DNA of 64,000 nucleotides. Source: Paenibacillus sp. FSL H8-0079. Its GTDB lineage: Bacteria; Bacillota; Bacilli; Paenibacillales; Paenibacillaceae. Location: positions 4,092,001-4,156,000 of the forward strand of contig NZ_CP150300.1 in the NCBI RefSeq assembly GCF_037991315.1, given 5' to 3'. Made by a program: the position numbers and the translations under genes. The notes under the pieces are model-generated. The model saw only the letters and a list, made by a program, of their open reading frames with translations, searched no databases and was not told where the DNA came from. Below are positions 36,223 through 44,842 of the stretch, in pieces. Within the stretch, counting starts at the first letter, position 1. Each line of letters opens with the position of its first letter.

Positions 36223-37197
36223 TTAATGTGTACGTTTAACCACAAAATGAGCGATATCACGCAGGTTTTTGGTCGTCTTGATGTTAGGTAGCTGATCGAG
36301 AGCATCGAGCGCTTTCTTCATATATCGGTCAGCAAGGGCTTCTGCTTTAGCAATTCCTTGACTTTGGCGAATCATTCCAATTGCATCCGATGCACTTGCC
36401 CGTCCTTCTTCATGTTGGACACGGGAAATCTCCTTCAACAGAGGTTCACGCAGATCGGACTCTTGCAGCGCATACAGCACAGGAAGAGTGATATTTCCCT
36501 GCTTCATGTCACTGCCAGGTGGCTTGCCAAGTTGTTTCTCGGTACCTACCAGATCAAGTACATCATCTTGAATCTGGAAAGCCATACCCACATTGTATCC
36601 GTACGTATACAGCAGGGAAGATACATGCTCAGGCGCACGTGTGGCCAAAGCCCCCAACTGACAGCTAACCGCAATCAGAAGTGCTGTTTTACGACGAATC
36701 CGCAGCAGATAATTACGAACACTTTGTCCCGTATTGAAAAAGTCTCGAATTTGCTCCATTTCACCGATGGACATCTGTACCATAGCTTTGGCAAGTATAC
36801 GATGAATCGCTGGATCGGATAATCCGGCAGTCATTTCAAGTGCCTTACCGTAGATATAGTCTCCAGTGTACATGGCAATCCGATTATCCCACTTTGACTT
36901 CACCGTGGGTTTGCCTCGGCGTGTCTCCGCATTATCAATAACATCATCATGAACGAGAGATGCGGAATGAATGAGTTCCAGCGGAACTGCAACCAGCTTC
37001 AGACGTTCAATGTCATATGTACCAAATTTCCCGCCAAGTAATACAAAAACGGGCCGCAACCGTTTTCCTCCTGCTTTGAGCAAATGAAGCGACGTTTCAC
37101 TCAGCAGCTTCTGTTCTCCTCGAACACTGCGATACAACTCTTTCTCAATGTAATCCATGTCCTTTTTTAACAACCCGAAAATATCCAATAGTTTCAT
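36223..37197 (-). CDS. hepT: Heptaprenyl diphosphate synthase component II
   Basis: A 324-residue trans-prenyltransferase, the catalytic subunit that makes the C35 side chain of menaquinone-7 together with HepS. The two aspartate-rich motifs are HDDVIDNAETRRG and QDDVLDLVGTEKQLGKP; GGKRLRP is near the N-terminus. The ATG overlaps the stop of a 14-codon leader frame with a strong ribosome site (separate entry), and hepT itself has only a weak site. Confidence 0.95.
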   Translation of the reverse strand: MKLLDIFGLLKKDMDYIEKELYRSVRGEQKLLSETSLHLLKAGGKRLRPVFVLLGGKFGTYDIERLKLVAVPLELIHSASLVHDDVIDNAETRRGKPTVKSKWDNRIAMYTGDYIYGKALEMTAGLSDPAIHRILAKAMVQMSIGEMEQIRDFFNTGQSVRNYLLRIRRKTALLIAVSCQLGALATRAPEHVSSLLYTYGYNVGMAFQIQDDVLDLVGTEKQLGKPPGSDMKQGNITLPVLYALQESDLREPLLKEISRVQHEEGRASASDAIGMIRQSQGIAKAEALADRYMKKALDALDQLPNIKTTKNLRDIAHFVVKRTH

Positions 37198-37238
37198 TCG
37201 TTCACCCGTATCAGCGTATTGTCAGTCCATAAATCCAT
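37194..37238 (-). CDS. 14-codon leader frame coupled to hepT
   Basis: ATG at 37238 preceded nine bases upstream by GGAGGGG; it encodes MDLWTDNTLIRVNE and stops at a TGA that overlaps the hepT ATG (ATGA). hepT lacks a comparable ribosome site of its own, so this short frame may load ribosomes for it. A possible promoter TTGACC-N17-TGTATT lies about 100 bp upstream. The peptide itself probably has no function. Confidence 0.5.
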   Translation of the reverse strand: MDLWTDNTLIRVNE

Positions 37239-37484
37239 GCTTACCTTCCCCTCCAGCAAGTCGGGCCTGCAGGCATTACGAAAACCCGGCTTACCGTTCT
37301 TGCTTGTGTTTTCTATAAACTCTGCGACTTGTTCTGAAACAAAATACAGAAGTTGCCGGAGCATGGGTCAAGACTGTGGTTCATGAAGACTTACCATCAG
37401 CACTCACCAATACCCCGGGATTCGGGGGACAAATAAACCGAGCAACACTTTGGCAAAAAAACTGCCTTGTATCGGACTCAGTTG

Positions 37485-38105
37485 TTATCCCCGTTCATCC
37501 GGTTCTCCCCATCTTGTAAACAGTTGATGTGGGATGCGCAAGCTATCTAGCACTTTACCCACCAAAAACATAATCAACTCATCCATAGTCTGAGGTTTGT
37601 AATAAAAAGCAGGCATAGCCGGTATCATTCGTACACCAAGACGGGAGAGCTTCAGCATGTTCTCCAGATGGATTGCATGAAGAGGCGTCTCACGTGGGAC
37701 GAGGATCAATGTTCTTCCCTCTTTCATCATGACATCGGCTGCGCGGGACATCAGATTATCCGACGATCCCTGCGCGATGGATGAAAGAGTTCCCATAGAA
37801 CATGGCATGATAATCATGCCATCGGCCAGATAAGAACCACTTGCAATAGAGGCCCCTATATCACTCACAGGATGATAGATCAGAGAACCGGCACGGTTGC
37901 CGAATTTTTCTTCCAACACCGCGTCCCGATTCGTCACATCCCAGTCCATTTCTTCTTTCAGTACACGCCACCCTGCATTGGATATGACCAGATGAACGGT
38001 ATATTCCAGATCAAGCAGCGTTTCAATTAATCGAATGCCATATATGCTGCCACTCGCTCCGGTAATTCCGACAACCAGTCGTTTATTGTCCGGCTGCTGT
38101 ACCAT
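37485..38105 (-). CDS. UbiX-family flavin prenyltransferase
   Basis: A 206-residue flavoprotein of the UbiX/Pad1 family that makes prenylated FMN, the cofactor of UbiD-type decarboxylases. The N-terminal VVGITGASGSIYGIRL FMN-binding motif, PCSMGTLSSIAQGSSDNL and LVPRETPLHAIHLENML are diagnostic. It directly follows the UbiA-like gene (adjacent stop and start). In menaquinone clusters this pair is a mark of the futalosine route, where prenylation and UbiD-type decarboxylation occur; that assignment is inferred. Confidence 0.93.
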   Translation of the reverse strand: MVQQPDNKRLVVGITGASGSIYGIRLIETLLDLEYTVHLVISNAGWRVLKEEMDWDVTNRDAVLEEKFGNRAGSLIYHPVSDIGASIASGSYLADGMIIMPCSMGTLSSIAQGSSDNLMSRAADVMMKEGRTLILVPRETPLHAIHLENMLKLSRLGVRMIPAMPAFYYKPQTMDELIMFLVGKVLDSLRIPHQLFTRWGEPDERG

Positions 38106-38972
38106 TTATTTCACCGCCAGATCAATCAGAGTGAAGGTAAATACGATTAAACTAAGCAAACTGTTCATAGTAAAGAATGCCGTTTGAACACGACTCATAT
38201 CATTAGGCGATACAATATAGTGTTGATAGAAAAGAATACCATACGTTACCAACATGCCTGCGCCATACCACCAGCTCAGATCTGTCATCAACAATAACGC
38301 AAGAAAACCAATTGCAGTAATCACATGGAAGAACTTGGCGATCTGCAATGATTTAACCAAGCCAAAACGGGAAGGTATGGAATGAAGGCCTTCTCCCTGA
38401 TCAAATTCAAGATCCTGACATGCATAGATAATATCAAAACCAGCTGTCCAGAACACAATCGTAACGTACAGGACAATCGCTGTCCAATCCATCGTACCTG
38501 TTACAGCTACCCAGCCACCAAGTGGCGCCAAACCAATCGTCATTCCGAGAACGACGTGACATAACCATGTGAATCGTTTGGTGTACGAATACAGTACCAA
38601 CATAAACACAGCAATAGGTAACAGCTGCATCGATAATACATTAAGATTGGATGAGGCCCAGAATAACAATATAAATGAGATAATGACAAATATAACAACT
38701 TCCCCATTTTTCAACAGTCCTGCCGGGATGGCTCTCATCGCGGTACGCGGGTTTTTGCTATCAATCGCTTGGTCAATAATTCGGTTCAAACCAAAAGCCG
38801 CACTACGTGCGCCGACCATCGCAAGCAATACCCACATGATCTGCATCCAGCTTGGGAAGGTATCATTCACTACCATGGAGCCGAGGATCGCCCCCATAAA
38901 TGCAAAAGGTAAAGCAAAAAGCGTGTGTTCAATCTTGATCATTTCTAAAAAGATGCGAATTTTCCTAAACAT
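38106..38972 (-). CDS. UbiA-family prenyltransferase (MqnP-like)
   Basis: A 288-residue membrane protein with about eight spans. The first aspartate-rich prenyl-diphosphate motif is NRIIDQAIDSKNPRT; the second is YACQDLEFDQGEG. The N-terminus EMIKIEHTLFALPFAFMGA resembles the 4-hydroxybenzoate-type branch, including MqnP of the futalosine menaquinone pathway, rather than MenA. I chose the ATG at 38972 after AAGGAG. It overlaps menG by 8 bp and abuts ubiX. Confidence 0.9.
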   Translation of the reverse strand: MFRKIRIFLEMIKIEHTLFALPFAFMGAILGSMVVNDTFPSWMQIMWVLLAMVGARSAAFGLNRIIDQAIDSKNPRTAMRAIPAGLLKNGEVVIFVIISFILLFWASSNLNVLSMQLLPIAVFMLVLYSYTKRFTWLCHVVLGMTIGLAPLGGWVAVTGTMDWTAIVLYVTIVFWTAGFDIIYACQDLEFDQGEGLHSIPSRFGLVKSLQIAKFFHVITAIGFLALLLMTDLSWWYGAGMLVTYGILFYQHYIVSPNDMSRVQTAFFTMNSLLSLIVFTFTLIDLAVK

Positions 38973-39693
38973 GCTGATTCTCCTTGGTTCCAATATGCAG
39001 TGCCGCGATACCTCCGGTCAGAGGGTAGGCCTGCACTTGTTGTAATCCAGTTTCTGCAAAAATGTCTGCCAGTTCCTGCCTTCCCGGGAAAATGGCCAGT
39101 GAGTCCGGCAGCCATTTGTACTGCTCAAAACTTTTAGCAAACACTTTGGCAAGATTCGGTAAAACCTTCTCAAAATAAAAATAATAAATGCCTTTGAACG
39201 GCTGCCATGTTGGCTTGGACAATTCCAGGCATACAACCATACCGCCCGGTTTGACCACACGTTTCATTTCAGACAACACTTGTCTGAGATCAGGTACATT
39301 ACGCAACCCAAACCCGATCGTCACATAATCAAACGAATTGTCTTCAAAAGGAAGTGACATGGCATTTCCCTGTGTCAGGGTAATCTGTTTTTGACGTTGC
39401 ACCGCATTGATCTTTGTCTGGCCGACCTCCAGCATGTTGCTACTGAAATCAAGTCCGTGCATGTGCCCCGTTTCACTTGCCTCTGCCATAGCAAGCGTCC
39501 AGTCACATGTGCCGCAACACAAATCAAGACCGGTATCGCCTTTGGACATATTCATCTTTTTCATGGTGAATTTACGCCAAGCCTTATGCCTGCGGAAACT
39601 TAAAATATCATTCATGACATCATATTTTCCGGCTATACTCTGAAAAACCGAATGGACATATTCTTCTTTCGGTTTGGTCTCTCCGCTCCCCAT
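38965..39693 (-). CDS. menG: Demethylmenaquinone methyltransferase
   Basis: A 242-residue class I SAM methyltransferase of the UbiE/MenG family, performing the last step of menaquinone synthesis. The N-terminal VFQSIAGKYDVMNDILSF, glycine-rich DLCCGTCDWTLAM and the GLRNVPD motif are characteristic. Lies between hepS and the prenyltransferase gene, matching hepS-menG-hepT of B. subtilis except for the inserted ubiA/ubiX pair. Confidence 0.96.
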   Translation of the reverse strand: MGSGETKPKEEYVHSVFQSIAGKYDVMNDILSFRRHKAWRKFTMKKMNMSKGDTGLDLCCGTCDWTLAMAEASETGHMHGLDFSSNMLEVGQTKINAVQRQKQITLTQGNAMSLPFEDNSFDYVTIGFGLRNVPDLRQVLSEMKRVVKPGGMVVCLELSKPTWQPFKGIYYFYFEKVLPNLAKVFAKSFEQYKWLPDSLAIFPGRQELADIFAETGLQQVQAYPLTGGIAALHIGTKENQHV

Positions 39694-39708
39694 TCGTCTG
39701 TCTCCCCC

Positions 39709-40572
39709 TCAATCTTCCCTTACTGCCGCATGTGAAGGCTGCAAATATGCCAAGTAAGGCTCTAGAATTGCATGTATCTCCTGCAAGCCCATCCGCCCTT
39801 CCTCGTCTTGCAACAACAGTTGAATGCGGTGTGTACACTCGCGAAGCTTGTCCAGCAAAACCTCGCCAACCCTATGCTTCAGCACCATAGTGTTCCATGC
39901 ACGTGCATCCGGTTCAGACTGACGCAACACATTGCGCTCATCGTCATTACCATGCTCGTATATGTGCCAGTATGCATAGCTGTGAAGATATTGTTTTGCG
40001 TCATTCATCCGTTTCAGTTCTTCCACGATCGTTTCGCAGGAGCTGAATTCGGTCAACAGGCTGTTCCATAAAGACTCTTCGTTATGTTGAATCATGCCTG
40101 TAAATGAAAGAAACAGCTGCATTCTCAGCTGTACCGTTTCACGCAAGTATTCGTCAGCCGAAACGAGAAGCTTCTTCATCCGTTCATACAGCGTCATCTT
40201 GCGTGCGTTCACTCCGGATACAGCACCACTGAGTTTGCCAATCATTTCAATTCTGCCCGCTTGGGCAAGCAATTGATAAAAACGGCTACTTAAATAATCC
40301 CCGGCGAGTACATTCAACTGACGTGAACGCATCTCCTGCTCTTTCCGCTCACCGGAAATGGTATCGATTCGATCATGCGTATCCATGGCCAACTGAACGA
40401 GCGAAGTTGCAAGAGCATATAACTCTTGATGCACCTTTTCGTCTGTGCGGCCCACAAATACCTGCAACAGACGTGCTCGGCTATCCGGAAATGATGGGAT
40501 TTCCGTATGTTGTCGAATCATGTCGTAATCCGTATATTTCTTTGCTAGTTGGGGTACGCGATATGAATTCAT
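39709..40572 (-). CDS. hepS: Heptaprenyl diphosphate synthase component I
   Basis: A 287-residue all-helical protein of the HepS (GerCA) family, the non-catalytic partner of HepT that sets chain length. The core LNVLAGDYLSSRFYQLLAQ is the most conserved HepS segment. I chose the ATG at 40572 with GGAGG six bases upstream; the open frame reaches 40656 without a site. It heads the menaquinone cluster. Confidence 0.9.
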   Translation of the reverse strand: MNSYRVPQLAKKYTDYDMIRQHTEIPSFPDSRARLLQVFVGRTDEKVHQELYALATSLVQLAMDTHDRIDTISGERKEQEMRSRQLNVLAGDYLSSRFYQLLAQAGRIEMIGKLSGAVSGVNARKMTLYERMKKLLVSADEYLRETVQLRMQLFLSFTGMIQHNEESLWNSLLTEFSSCETIVEELKRMNDAKQYLHSYAYWHIYEHGNDDERNVLRQSEPDARAWNTMVLKHRVGEVLLDKLRECTHRIQLLLQDEEGRMGLQEIHAILEPYLAYLQPSHAAVRED

Positions 40573-40673
40573 TCTCAGCCTCCGAGCCTTAACATTGTTA
40601 AACCTTTTCTGCACTACAATCTTATATATTATAGCATATGTTGAACGGGCACGCACTGAATCCTGCTATTCTA

Positions 40674-41225
40674 TTACCCCTGACTTGTCATTTCGAATTG
40701 CTTCTTCCAGAGTTCGGTCTCCATCAAATGAAACCAGTCCTTCAATTCATCTGAAAAGGCCGCACTTTTCCAGTTCCGTAATGTTTCAATCGCATACAGA
40801 GGCCACTCTCCACGCCGAATATCAGCAGCAAGTAACAGATGTCGTTTATGCATCCATTCATCTTCTGCCATCACACGCAACAGCACCTGATCCACGTTAT
40901 CCAGACTCCGAAAGCCAAGATCCGCCACAGCTGCCATGTTCTCATAGATTTCAGTGTAACTTGTACCCGTTCCTTTAACTTTGAGGTCCAGTCTCAAAAT
41001 GGACTGCTTCCATTCCACTCTTGCAATGGGAGTTGATAGTTGCATGGAGCTTAGCACATCAACCAGATTGTCATTCGTTAGCTGAACTGGATGATGTGAT
41101 GCAGAGGCAGGCTGTACGTTGTCCCCGCCCCATGTACGCATATGTAAGGTTTGTATCGCAACAAGCAGAAAGACCGCCGCAACCGTTGCCAGCATTGAAG
41201 CAGTAACAATCATCCGCGGTTTCAT
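40674..41225 (-). CDS. Membrane-anchored protein of unknown function
   Basis: A 183-residue protein I do not recognise. A hydrophobic N-terminal segment (about residues 7-27) suggests a membrane anchor or signal, followed by a mixed soluble domain rich in Trp and Leu (SSMQLSTPIARVEW ... LDLKVKGTGTSYTEIY). No lipobox or catalytic motif. It lies between mtrB and hepS, where B. subtilis has no gene, behind a terminator after mtrB. Confidence 0.75.
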   Translation of the reverse strand: MKPRMIVTASMLATVAAVFLLVAIQTLHMRTWGGDNVQPASASHHPVQLTNDNLVDVLSSMQLSTPIARVEWKQSILRLDLKVKGTGTSYTEIYENMAAVADLGFRSLDNVDQVLLRVMAEDEWMHKRHLLLAADIRRGEWPLYAIETLRNWKSAAFSDELKDWFHLMETELWKKQFEMTSQG

Positions 41226-41293
41226 ATACGCCTCCCTGCCTTTACCTGTTAGTGTAGTCTGTCCGGTAAAGGCTCATACCTCATTGTACAATG

Positions 41294-41315
41294 AAAAAAA
41301 GCAGGCTATGCCTGC
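41294..41315 (-). terminator. Intrinsic terminator after mtrB
   Basis: Minus-strand stem GCAGGC-ATA-GCCTGC followed by seven T, 31 bp past the mtrB stop. Confidence 0.8.
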
Positions 41316-41346
41316 AATCTTCATTTGAATGTATTCACTCTGTCCA

Positions 41347-41568
41347 TTACTCCGATTCAATCTGTCCATGCTTGGTAATCAGCGTGGCTTTGCCCCGGAT
41401 TTTAATAGCTGAAGTATGGGTGGTGAATTGGGCAAACATCACTTCACCCTTGTCCAATTTCTCGGTGTGGTGAAAACGTGTATCCTGACCTCGGGTTAAT
41501 CCGATCACCTGGACACCATTTTCCTCTGCCTTAATTACAATATAATCATTGCCGGTTGGATGATCCAT
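41347..41568 (-). CDS. mtrB: Trp RNA-binding attenuation protein (TRAP)
   Basis: A 73-residue protein nearly identical in layout to B. subtilis TRAP. Residues contacting RNA are at the same numbers (Lys37 in [11 protein letters not shown], Lys56 and Arg58 in SAIKIRG), and Thr25 and Thr30 of the tryptophan pocket in [10 protein letters not shown] are kept. TRAP forms an 11-subunit ring that, with tryptophan bound, wraps RNA carrying eleven (G/U)AG repeats and prevents antitermination. Its likely target is 31834-31888. It follows hbs; the folE gene that sits between them in B. subtilis is absent. Confidence 0.97.
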   Translation of the reverse strand: MDHPTGNDYIVIKAEENGVQVIGLTRGQDTRFHHTEKLDKGEVMFAQFTTHTSAIKIRGKATLITKHGQIESE

Positions 41569-41685
41569 CACGCATGTCCCCTTCTTTAGTTCGATAGCGT
41601 TAATGATGATTAAGATTGTTTCATTTGTCAACCAGCGCCTTATACGAATGAACCGCAAGAATCAACGTTAAAGGGCAAAAGAAAA

Positions 41686-41706
41686 GGCCGTGAACAAGTC
41701 ACGGTC
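41686..41706 (-). terminator. Terminator after hbs
   Basis: Minus-strand stem GACCGTGA / TCACGGCC with a 5-nt loop followed by TTTTCTTTT, about 30 bp past the hbs stop. Confidence 0.7.
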
Positions 41707-41737
41707 TTTTTGTCGACATATGGAATATGTAGAAATC

Positions 41738-42010
41738 TTATTTAATTCCGTCTTTGAGCGCTTTACCTGGTTTGAATGCAGGAATTTTGCTCGCAGGAAT
41801 TTCGATTTCTTCACCTGTTTGCGGGTTGCGTCCTTTACGTGCAGAGCGCTCGCGAACTTCGAAGTTCCCAAAACCAACCAATTGTACTTTATCTCCGCTT
41901 TGAAGAGCCTCAGAGATTGCTTCGAATACGGCATCAACCGCTTTCGTTACATCTTTCTTGGACAATTCAGTCGCTTCGGATACGTGTGTAATCAAGTCTG
42001 ATTTGTTCAT
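41738..42010 (-). CDS. hbs: HU-family DNA-binding protein
   Basis: A 90-residue nucleoid protein. It begins [10 protein letters not shown], and the arm region [31 protein letters not shown] has the DNA-intercalating proline. The ATG at 42010 is preceded by AGGAGGTG. A terminator follows, so hbs is probably an abundant monocistronic message. It sits near spoIVA, as in B. subtilis, although here a sugar transporter separates them. Confidence 0.98.
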   Translation of the reverse strand: MNKSDLITHVSEATELSKKDVTKAVDAVFEAISEALQSGDKVQLVGFGNFEVRERSARKGRNPQTGEEIEIPASKIPAFKPGKALKDGIK

Positions 42011-42061
42011 TTGTTTTTCACCTCCTGTATCAATGTCCTGAATGTTATACTGTGTTTCCGT

Positions 42062-42090
42062 TTTATAGCGAAATATACGTTCATACGCAA
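42062..42090 (-). promoter_or_regulatory. Sigma-A promoter of hbs
   Basis: Minus strand TTGCGT (42085-42090), 17-bp spacer, TATAAA (42062-42067), giving a leader of about 45 nt. A second weaker promoter could lie nearer to 42200. Confidence 0.55.
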
Positions 42091-42227
42091 AAAATCTACG
42101 TACATCTTGAGCGATGAACACAAATCTCCGCCTGCGGTCAACAGTCATTTTCGGCAGAATGTCGCCTGAAAACACGGGGATTTCAGACGCCGAACAAATT
42201 TCATACTAATACAGACAGCCCACAATT

Positions 42228-43214
42228 TCAAGTCCGGTTGCGGTTTAAGACGTAAAACGTAACCGCCAGGGCGAGCACAAGAACCCCACCTTTTACAATA
42301 TCATGTGTGAAATACTGTACGTTCATCATCGTCAAACCGTTGACAAGTACACCAATCAGAACCGAACCAATGAAGGTTCCGATGACATTCGGTTTACCCG
42401 CGCCAAACACAGAGAAACCGACAAATACCGCAGCAACGGATTCCATTAACAACGGTGACCCGGCATCAATCTGTCCAGATCCTACTTTTGAAGCATAGAT
42501 GATCCCACCGATTGCGGCAAATACTCCAGCGGCTACATAGGCGAGAGTACGCACCTTTTTCACCTTGATTCCGGATAGACGCGCTGCTTCCTCATTACCG
42601 CCTGTGATATACATCTGGCGCCCATATTTCGTATAAGTTAAAAAGATATGCACACCGATGACCGCAATAAGCAGCAGGATGACTGATATCGGCATACCTA
42701 GCCATTTACCCTGCCCTATCAGCAGGAATGTCGGGTCCATCTCTCCCGCAGCTTTGCTTCCATCAGGGAACTGCATGTGATTGTAAATGGTATATCCTTG
42801 TGCATATGTTTTATGAATGCCCCCGATGATGTACATCGTGGCAAGAGTTGCCAGCAGATCCGGAATACGCAATTTTACGATCAGTAAAGCGTTCAGCAAA
42901 CCAATAACAGCCCCGATAATCAGCGGCACGATAATGACGATCGCTAGTGGCTGTTGATACCAAATCATTAACGAAGCAGTAACGACAGTGGTCAATGAGA
43001 CGGTCGCCCCCACCGAGAGATCAAATCCATCAACAATGAGAGATAACGTAACACCAATCGCGACAAAGGTAACGATAGAGATCGAGCCCAAAATATCGGT
43101 CAAGTTACTGTACGTAAAGAAATAAGGCAATTTAATGCCGAAAAATGCGATAACACCTATGATGACAATAATCGCCCCGTAACGGAACGCAAAATCCAGT
43201 GATTTATCCTTCAT
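42228..43214 (-). CDS. Sugar-type ABC transporter permease (RbsC family)
   Basis: A 328-residue integral membrane protein with 8-10 spans. The permease signature of the carbohydrate uptake CUT2 class is visible in VDGFDLSVGATVSL and AARLSGIKVKKVR (the cytoplasmic EAA-like loop). It overlaps the ATPase gene by 4 bp. The substrate cannot be told; no sugar-metabolic gene adjoins. It is the last gene of the three-gene operon. Confidence 0.92.
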   Translation of the reverse strand: MKDKSLDFAFRYGAIIVIIGVIAFFGIKLPYFFTYSNLTDILGSISIVTFVAIGVTLSLIVDGFDLSVGATVSLTTVVTASLMIWYQQPLAIVIIVPLIIGAVIGLLNALLIVKLRIPDLLATLATMYIIGGIHKTYAQGYTIYNHMQFPDGSKAAGEMDPTFLLIGQGKWLGMPISVILLLIAVIGVHIFLTYTKYGRQMYITGGNEEAARLSGIKVKKVRTLAYVAAGVFAAIGGIIYASKVGSGQIDAGSPLLMESVAAVFVGFSVFGAGKPNVIGTFIGSVLIGVLVNGLTMMNVQYFTHDIVKGGVLVLALAVTFYVLNRNRT

Positions 43215-44728
43215 GATTGCACCTCTTGTCCACCGCTTGCATAGTATAGCAGCTGTTCTTGGTTAGTCTCGCCCCGTTTGAACTCTTTAACAATAACACC
43301 TTCGCACATGACAGCAATCCGGTCACCAATCCCCATTCCCTCATCCAGTTCACAGGTGAAATAGATTACGCCCTTGCCCGCCAAAGCCAGTTCATTGATG
43401 ATGCGGAAAATGTCACTTTTCGCCCCAATATCCACTCCCTTGGTTGGTTCATCAAATATAAATACATCCGCATCCGCATTAAGCCATTTACCAATGGCTA
43501 CCTTCTGCTGGTTACCACCACTTAGATATTTTACTTCCTGTTTCACGGACGATGTCTTGATTCCAAGCTGTTTCACCAATGACTCCGCATTCTGACGCTC
43601 CCGCTTGCGGCTTACGAAACCTAATGTACTAAGGCGACTAAGCAAAGGCAGGCTTAAATTCCGTTCCACGTTCTCCTGAATCAGAATTCCCTGTTTGCGG
43701 CGTTCCTCCGGTACAGAAACAATCCCCAGAGCCGCCGCATCTGCAGGCTGAGACAGGCGGAGGCTACGGTTGTTAAGCCGAATCTCACCACCCTCCAGTC
43801 GATCTGCGCCAATCAGCAAACGAGAGCTTTCCGTTTTACCAGCGCCTACCAGACCCACGACAGCGAGGACTTCACCTCGGCGTACTGAGAGATCAACACC
43901 TTTGACCTTCACTCCACGACGTAGCCCACGTGCTTCTAGTAACAGCTCTCCCACAGGTGCTTCCGTCTTCGGAAACTCTTCCTCAAATGGCTTGCCCAAC
44001 ATCTGTGTGACCAAGTCGTTGATTGTCAGCCCTTTCGCTTCACCCGTAAATACATGTTGCCCATCTCTCATGACCGTAACGCGATCACAATGACCCGTCA
44101 CTTCAGCAAGGCGATGGGTAATGAAAATACAAGCTACACCCCGCTCCTTCAGGAGATGAACGATTCGGAAAAATGCATCCGTTTCTTCCTGACTCAGCGG
44201 TGCAGTCGGTTCGTCAAAAATGATGACCTTGGCATCCTGAATCAAAATCCGTGCCAGCAATATCATCTGTTTCTCTGCAAGCGTCAGATCGGCCACTTTT
44301 TGGTGAACGGAAATGTCTGCTCCTAATTGCTTCAACGCTTCTACCGCACGATGTTGCAGCTTCCGCGGACTTTTCCACCAACCACCAGCAGATGAAGCCA
44401 ACTGATCCATCATAATGTTCTCCGCAGCCGTCAGCTGTGGCACCAGTGCTGCATCCACTTCTTGATAGACACAGTGAATCCCACTTGCCTTCGCGTCTCC
44501 CGGAGAACTCAAGTGAAGTGCTTGTCCACTCAGCTGAATCGTACCCTGATCCAATTGATAGGCACCAGACAGAATTTTCATTAACGTGCTCTTACCGGCA
44601 CCATTGGCACCGAGTAGCGCGTGAATCTCCCCGCCTTTCACAGAGAAATCTACATCCTTCAGTGCAGGAATGCCTGAAAACTGCTTGTGGATATGTTCCA
44701 TTTGAAGCAGAATCGGTGCAGTGCTCAT
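43211..44728 (-). CDS. Sugar-type ABC transporter ATPase with two nucleotide-binding domains
   Basis: A 505-residue RbsA/MglA-type protein with two fused ABC domains. The first has Walker A GANGAGKST, Walker B IIFDEPTAPL; the second has the altered Walker A GLVGAGKTESS, signature LSGGNQQK and Walker B FIFDEPTKGVD, the usual asymmetric pattern of the CUT2 class. I chose the ATG at 44728; the frame is open to 44779. A GC-rich stem-loop sits between it and the binding protein gene. Confidence 0.95.
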   Translation of the reverse strand: MSTAPILLQMEHIHKQFSGIPALKDVDFSVKGGEIHALLGANGAGKSTLMKILSGAYQLDQGTIQLSGQALHLSSPGDAKASGIHCVYQEVDAALVPQLTAAENIMMDQLASSAGGWWKSPRKLQHRAVEALKQLGADISVHQKVADLTLAEKQMILLARILIQDAKVIIFDEPTAPLSQEETDAFFRIVHLLKERGVACIFITHRLAEVTGHCDRVTVMRDGQHVFTGEAKGLTINDLVTQMLGKPFEEEFPKTEAPVGELLLEARGLRRGVKVKGVDLSVRRGEVLAVVGLVGAGKTESSRLLIGADRLEGGEIRLNNRSLRLSQPADAAALGIVSVPEERRKQGILIQENVERNLSLPLLSRLSTLGFVSRKRERQNAESLVKQLGIKTSSVKQEVKYLSGGNQQKVAIGKWLNADADVFIFDEPTKGVDIGAKSDIFRIINELALAGKGVIYFTCELDEGMGIGDRIAVMCEGVIVKEFKRGETNQEQLLYYASGGQEVQS

Positions 44729-44804
44729 GATGTTAACCTCCAATCGTTCCCATCCGGGAGTCTCCCTTTTCTCATCCATATCTCGCGCGTCTTCATTATG
44801 GTTG

Positions 44805-44830
44805 GAAAAAGCGCGCCTTGCGGCGCGCTT
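44805..44830 (-). terminator. GC-rich stem-loop between the binding-protein and ATPase genes
   Basis: Minus-strand stem AAGCGCGCC-GCAA-GGCGCGCTT followed by TTTCC. It lies 13 bases past the binding-protein stop. In such operons a partial terminator or 3'-end stabiliser here gives more binding protein than membrane components. Confidence 0.65.
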
Positions 44831-44842
44831 CCCTTACGCTGC

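Noticed and set aside
37375..37440. CCCCG/CGGGG hairpin between ubiX and hepT as a terminator
   Set aside because: The stem is short (5 bp) and has no T tract on either strand, so I do not list it as a terminator.
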